Source: Planctomycetaceae bacterium | Lineage (GTDB): Bacteria; Planctomycetota; Planctomycetia; Planctomycetales; Planctomycetaceae | NCBI GenBank assembly: GCA_029259875.1 | Contig: JAJDEK010000484.1 | Location: 1 to 10,840, forward strand | Reading direction: 5' to 3' | DNA length: 10,840 bases | Part shown: positions 6,445 through 10,840 of the stretch, piece after piece | Numbering within the stretch: the first letter of the stretch is position 1 | How the letters are laid out: every line of letters begins with the position of its first letter | Translations under genes and position numbers: made by a program | The notes under the pieces: generated by a model | Told to the model about the DNA's origin: nothing | What the model saw: only the letters and a program-made list of their open reading frames with translations | Databases searched by the model: none

Positions 6445-7290
6445 ATGAGCGATGATCTGACACCAGCGGAAAACAACGATGACCATTCCGAGGAATCCAA
6501 CCAGGAACGGCACACACAAGAAATCAGGCATTCTCAAGTGAGTGCACGTGTTCCCGAGGGCGTCTCGCGAGGGGTTTTTAGCACGGGGGCTGTTGTGTTG
6601 CAGGGGGGACATGAATTTATTCTGGATTTCCTGCTACGAATTTCCACACCCCAACAAGTGGCCGCACGTGTGGTTCTTCCCATTGGCGTTGTTCCGCAAA
6701 TGATTCGTGCCCTTAGAGATAATTTGAATAATTATGAAAAACGGTTTGGAACTCCGATCATCCCTACTCCCATTCCTCAACAGGTGGCTGGGTCTGCTGA
6801 TACCATCAATGTCGGACCAGGTCTTGAAGTCGCACCTTCAGAAGGACCAACTCCACCAGTTGCGAGTGTGGGTTCAGATATTAATGCAGGGGCTTCAGGT
6901 GAAGCTGTGCGGCCCGAAGCAGCATCAGAGAGTAATCCTCAACAACCTGCTGAGCCAGTACCAGCACCTGTAGCCAAGCCTGCGGAACCGGGACAAAAGC
7001 CTCCCTCAGCGGAAGACTTATATGATGAATTGAAGCTGCCTGACGAAATGCTCTCTGGTGTGTATGCAAATGCGGTTCGAATTGGTCATTCCGCAACAGA
7101 GTTTTCCTTTGATTTCATCACGACATTTTTTCCTCGCTCGTGTGTTTCTGCTCGCGTACATATGGCAGCGCCCAACATTCCCCGCTTGCTGGATTCACTG
7201 ACGCACTCTTTTGAGCAGTTCCAGCGTAAAGTGGCGCAGCAACAGAAGCGACAGCAACCTCCTGAGGGTGATCAACCGGGTAATCTTTAA
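6445..7290 (+). CDS. Protein with two DUF3467-like domains joined by a Pro/Ala linker
   Basis: The 281-residue protein has three parts. An acidic, hydrophilic N-terminus covers residues 1-34. A first domain at about 39-102 contains H-E-F-I-L-D-F, A-R-V-V-L-P and N-N-Y-E-K-R-F-G, the pattern of the DUF3467 family. A linker rich in Pro, Ala, Glu and Gln runs from about 103 to 188. A second copy at about 202-262 contains S-G-V-Y-A-N-A, T-E-F-S-F-D-F, S-A-R-V and a C-terminal F-E-Q-F. The copies align as GV..., EF.xDF, ARV, P..hxxhxxxh and an aromatic near the end, but are diverged. No signal peptide or membrane helix is seen, so it should be cytosolic. The start ATG follows a weak site (GAAG, 11 bases upstream). 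It ends 20 bases from the convergent dinB-like gene. The function of the family is not known to me; two copies in one chain suggest an intramolecular version of a dimer. Confidence 0.8.
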   Translation: MSDDLTPAENNDDHSEESNQERHTQEIRHSQVSARVPEGVSRGVFSTGAVVLQGGHEFILDFLLRISTPQQVAARVVLPIGVVPQMIRALRDNLNNYEKRFGTPIIPTPIPQQVAGSADTINVGPGLEVAPSEGPTPPVASVGSDINAGASGEAVRPEAASESNPQQPAEPVPAPVAKPAEPGQKPPSAEDLYDELKLPDEMLSGVYANAVRIGHSATEFSFDFITTFFPRSCVSARVHMAAPNIPRLLDSLTHSFEQFQRKVAQQQKRQQPPEGDQPGNL

Positions 7291-7310
7291 AGTCTAAACT
7301 CAGTTCTATT

Positions 7311-7817
7311 TCATTCCTGCTCGTCAGCGGATGGGCCGTAAAGTGCAGGAACGGGAAGATCATTGAGTCGCAGATAGACGCAGAGATGTGCGCGGTGATG
7401 GATACTATGATTAAGAACCCAAGTACGAATCACACCAATTTTGGGCATGGTGATGATAGGATGCCCGCCTGAGAGGAGTGACCATGACTTGCCAAATTCT
7501 TCATCGGGTGTGGCCGCGATGCGTTTTCTGGCTGTGGCAACATTCGCGTCAAAGAGATCAAGAATTTCCTGGCGGCTATTAAGCTGAGGAACTTGATATG
7601 GTTCGCCACCCTCCGGGTTAAGATCCCAGGTATCTTTCGTCAGAGTTCCTTCAACCCAACCAACGATTTCTGCGAGATGAGTGGCGACCCAGCCGATAGT
7701 GTTCGATTTGGGGTGCGCTTTCCAGTCGAATTTGTCATCAGGGACTCGTTCAAGGGTTTTGCGGGTTCCAGCCATTTCCATATCAAATTCGGGAAGGATT
7801 GATTCGGCGATTGTCAT
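7311..7817 (-). CDS. DinB-family putative metal-dependent protein
   Basis: This 168-residue protein fits the DinB/YfiT-like four-helix-bundle superfamily in length and layout. The three metal-ligand histidines are visible: H47 in A-T-H-L-A-E, and H137 plus H141 in N-H-S-I-H-H-R-A-H. The first helix begins right after the start (I-L-P-E-F-D-M-E) and is followed by D-D-K-F-D-W-K, a typical DinB turn. Family members include metal-dependent thiol (bacillithiol, mycothiol) transferases and many uncharacterised damage-inducible proteins, so substrate cannot be assigned. The start ATG has AGGA 10 bases upstream on the minus strand. It is the second of two minus-strand genes, 141 bases after the glycosyltransferase, and its 3' end nearly meets the DUF3467-like gene. 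Confidence 0.85.
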   Translation of the reverse strand: MTIAESILPEFDMEMAGTRKTLERVPDDKFDWKAHPKSNTIGWVATHLAEIVGWVEGTLTKDTWDLNPEGGEPYQVPQLNSRQEILDLFDANVATARKRIAATPDEEFGKSWSLLSGGHPIITMPKIGVIRTWVLNHSIHHRAHLCVYLRLNDLPVPALYGPSADEQE

Positions 7818-7841
7818 GGGAAAATCCTGTCTAGAGTTAGA

Positions 7842-7854
7842 GTGATAGAATCAC
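7842..7854. repeat. Small inverted repeat GTGAT-AGA-ATCAC upstream of the DinB-like gene
   Basis: Perfect 5-bp arms with a 3-base loop lie about 25 bases before the DinB-like start codon on the minus strand. The position could suit an operator or a translation-affecting hairpin. It is short enough to be chance, although the same GTGAT/ATCAC words recur in the spacer before cpaF. Confidence 0.25.
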
Positions 7855-7879
7855 AACGAGATGGTGTATTTGAATGGGG

Positions 7880-7907
7880 TTGAGTCTCAAACAATAGGAC
7901 GACTCAA
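7880..7907. promoter_or_regulatory. Inverted repeat TTGAGTC-N14-GACTCAA
   Basis: Seven-bp perfect arms flank a 14-base centre in the 141-base gap between the glycosyltransferase stop and the DinB-like start. Possible roles are an operator for the DinB-like gene or an RNA hairpin at the glycosyltransferase 3' end. No U-run follows on the minus strand, so a standard terminator is not supported. Confidence 0.35.
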
Positions 7908-7958
7908 ATCACGATTATTCTAGCATCGTGTTCACTGTTGTGTCCAGTCTCTAAGTCT

Positions 7959-9071
7959 TCAAATATTTTTCTGATCGTCACTGATTGTTTTATGCTTTGA
8001 GAAAACAAAATAGCGACAGAGAATAAAATTGAATGCCATGCCCACCACAATTCCAATCAACGCTGCCAGCAAGGTTCTTTTCTCGAAATAGGCAATGGAA
8101 CTACATAGTACCATTGTTGTGAGCCAATTGAAGAATGCACCTAATAGACAGCTACTACAATAACCGAGATACTGCTTGAGTATGGGAGCGTATCGGGCAT
8201 AAGAGAATGTGATATTTCGGTTCAACAGGAAATTAGTGCTCATGGATATCCAGATTGCGATGGCAACCGCGACCGGTCGAATAAGCCAATTCAAAAGTAG
8301 AGAAAGTGCCACTAAATTAACGACAACTCCCGAGCATCCAATCACTGCGAATTGCGCAAAATAAGCATAGTTCTTGTATTTAAACTCAAACAGACGCTTT
8401 AGATGTTTCAGGTAATTGATTTGTTCTTTGAAAGAGAGTTTGCTTGTTCCCTGGGTACGGTCAGTAAAGTGGATTGGAACTTCTATGATGTTTCGGCAAC
8501 GACATTTTACCATTAATTCCAAGCCGATTTTATAACCCACGGGATCGAGAATTTCGCGAGCATTCAGAAAATCTTGACGATGCAACGCGAAAAAGCCAGC
8601 CATCGGATCTTTCACTGTTGTGAAGGGACGAGCCATCCAGGTCGCAATTTTTGAATTGAACTTTCTAAACCAACCCCAGGTTTCTTCTGTCGAACCACCG
8701 TTCACATAGCGGCTGCCAATCACAAAATCTGCCTGCTGATTTTTCAAAGCAGAATACAACTTCGGGATTTTTTCTGGTGGGTGTGATAGATCGGCATCCA
8801 TCACTATCAAAATATCGGCAGACGCCGCTTCCATACCAGCAATGACTGCTGTCGAGAGTCCTCGTTCGTTTTTGCGGGTGATCAGTCGAAGGGGAGATGA
8901 TTCAGACAGTGTTTGACAGAGTTCCGTTGTGCCGTCCGGGCTTTGGTCATCAACGACAATAATCTCTGCCGAAATCGCAGAGTCGTTTAAAACCTGAGTC
9001 ATGCGCGGGATCAGGTTGACCAAATTTTCGGCTTCACAATAAGTGGGCACGATAATCGATAATTGAAGCAA
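7959..9071 (-). CDS. Family 2 glycosyltransferase (DPM1-like) with C-terminal GtrA membrane domain
   Basis: The 370-residue protein has a GT-A catalytic domain at about 1-230: L-S-I-I-V-P-T-Y at 4-11, V-V-D-D-Q-S-P-D-G at 39-47, the metal-binding D92-A-D94-L-S-H, and G-S-R-Y at 119-122. This is the dolichol/polyprenyl-phosphate mannose synthase pattern. From 236 on, four hydrophobic helices (about 241-262, 266-284, 301-325, 334-355) form a GtrA-like domain with an internal repeat: N-F-L-L-N-R-x3-F at 280-289 and N-F-I-L-C-R-x3-F at 348-357. The enzyme likely loads a sugar from a nucleotide donor onto polyprenyl phosphate at the inner membrane for surface glycans or protein glycosylation; donor sugar is unknown. 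The start is TTG: an in-frame TGA lies 12 bases upstream, no ATG lies between, and the first strand of the fold begins three codons in. No clear ribosome site is seen. Confidence 0.92.
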   Translation of the reverse strand: MLQLSIIVPTYCEAENLVNLIPRMTQVLNDSAISAEIIVVDDQSPDGTTELCQTLSESSPLRLITRKNERGLSTAVIAGMEAASADILIVMDADLSHPPEKIPKLYSALKNQQADFVIGSRYVNGGSTEETWGWFRKFNSKIATWMARPFTTVKDPMAGFFALHRQDFLNAREILDPVGYKIGLELMVKCRCRNIIEVPIHFTDRTQGTSKLSFKEQINYLKHLKRLFEFKYKNYAYFAQFAVIGCSGVVVNLVALSLLLNWLIRPVAVAIAIWISMSTNFLLNRNITFSYARYAPILKQYLGYCSSCLLGAFFNWLTTMVLCSSIAYFEKRTLLAALIGIVVGMAFNFILCRYFVFSKHKTISDDQKNI

Positions 9072-9204
9072 TGTTCTAACTTTTCAGGATTGTTGTGATT
9101 GTAAGATTTGGCAATTTTATGCGGATATTTGGGTGGATCATGCTTTAACTGGGGCTGTAGAACGATTCTCACCTGCGACCGCATTCAAAATCTACCTTGT
9201 AGTG

Positions 9205-9225
9205 ATGAAAAGCAGCCTTTTTCAT
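9205..9225. repeat. Inverted repeat ATGAAAA-N7-TTTTCAT
   Basis: Seven-bp perfect but AT-rich arms surround GCAGCCT. The T-rich right arm looks like a weak terminator on the + strand, but no + strand gene ends nearby, so this is more likely a leader structure, an operator or chance. Confidence 0.25.
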
Positions 9226-9234
9226 TAATCCAGT

Positions 9235-9248
9235 GATTCCCCCGAATC
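9235..9248. repeat. Inverted repeat GATTC-CCCC-GAATC
   Basis: Perfect 5-bp arms surround a run of four C. It sits directly after the previous hairpin and overlaps two of the repeated GTGA words, so the segment 9203-9312 is unusually symmetric. Confidence 0.25.
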
Positions 9249-9380
9249 GTGACAGTTTCAATCACTATTTTCCGCATATCGTGATAGATCATTAAGTTCC
9301 TCATGATTCACGCAGCTTTTTTACTTTCACTGACCCAACAATGCTGTTTTTTTGCATCATTTTCATACTTCCGACATCTC

Positions 9381-9409
9381 GAGGCAGTTTTGTGACCTAG
9401 ATTTATAAT
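9381..9409 (+). promoter_or_regulatory. Possible promoter for cpaF
   Basis: A perfect -10 hexamer TATAAT at 9404-9409 is preceded, with a 17-base gap, by GAGGCA (3/6 match to the -35 consensus, including the final CA). It faces cpaF and would give a leader of about 105 bases. The -10 is strong, the -35 weak; an activator might be needed. Confidence 0.4.
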
Positions 9410-9520
9410 GAAAAACTTTGTGCAAATTAGCGGGATGACGATGTGATGCCCAAGGTGAACTGTCGGCAAGCATACATGATTATAAAAATAAGATTTATCA
9501 GTTGAAGGAGTAGAGTGAAT

Positions 9521-10828
<1,308 letters not shown>

Positions 10829-10840
10829 CGTTTTCAGTTT

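Larger units (their letters stand above)
9072..9520. other. Divergent intergenic region between glycosyltransferase and cpaF
   Basis: This gap of about 449 bases lies between two divergent starts and has no supported gene. It holds a sigma70-like promoter facing cpaF, two short hairpins, and repeated GTGA/TCAC words (at 9203, 9233, 9249, 9262, 9281 and 9308), all listed or discussed separately. T-runs occur at 9314-9320 and 9344-9350 but are not preceded by GC-rich stems on the + strand. Confidence 0.6.

Overview
The window looks like chromosome of a planctomycete, probably of the Gimesia/Planctomyces type. This is inferred from gene content, not from a marker gene. It holds a pair of genes of the tetrahydromethanopterin/methanofuran-linked C1 pathway (known in methanogens, methylotrophs and planctomycetes), a DUF3467-type protein, moderate GC, long AT-rich intergenic gaps, and weak or absent Shine-Dalgarno sequences at several starts. 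I see no insertion sequence, phage gene, CRISPR array, tRNA or rRNA. Gene content is mostly housekeeping or envelope-related.

Left part (1-2834). The 5' part of a secreted or lipidated, Pro/Gln-rich protein runs leftward off the window edge. After a 414-base divergent spacer with two inverted repeats comes a tight two-gene unit (15 bases apart): an ATP-grasp ligase resembling MfnD (tyramine/tyrosine-glutamate ligase) and an ASKHA-fold protein of the MfnF / 'H4MPT-linked C1 transfer' family. Together they suggest that the cell makes a methanofuran-like C1 carrier.

Centre (2835-7290). A 360-base leader precedes glmS (glucosamine-6-phosphate synthase, start of UDP-GlcNAc supply). A 314-base gap with a perfect 9-bp hairpin precedes ispH (last step of the MEP isoprenoid pathway). 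Then comes a 281-residue protein with two divergent copies of a DUF3467-like domain joined by a Pro/Ala-rich linker. All are on the + strand but are separated by gaps large enough for independent promoters.

Right part (7291-10840). Convergent to these are two minus-strand genes: a DinB-family putative metal-dependent enzyme and a DPM1-like family 2 glycosyltransferase fused to a four-helix GtrA membrane domain, which starts with TTG. A 443-base divergent spacer rich in GTGA/TCAC half-sites and short hairpins separates the glycosyltransferase from cpaF/tadA, the secretion ATPase of a Flp/Tad pilus system. The rest of that locus would lie beyond the right edge.

Functional links: GlmS, IspH (polyprenyl carriers) and the GT2-GtrA enzyme (probably polyprenyl-phosphate sugar synthesis) all feed envelope glycan production, but the spacing does not show that they are co-regulated. 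The items most worth a second look are the MfnD/MfnF pair in a bacterium, the tandem DUF3467-like protein, and the structured non-coding spacers. I do not see clear evidence of a wholly new multi-gene system.
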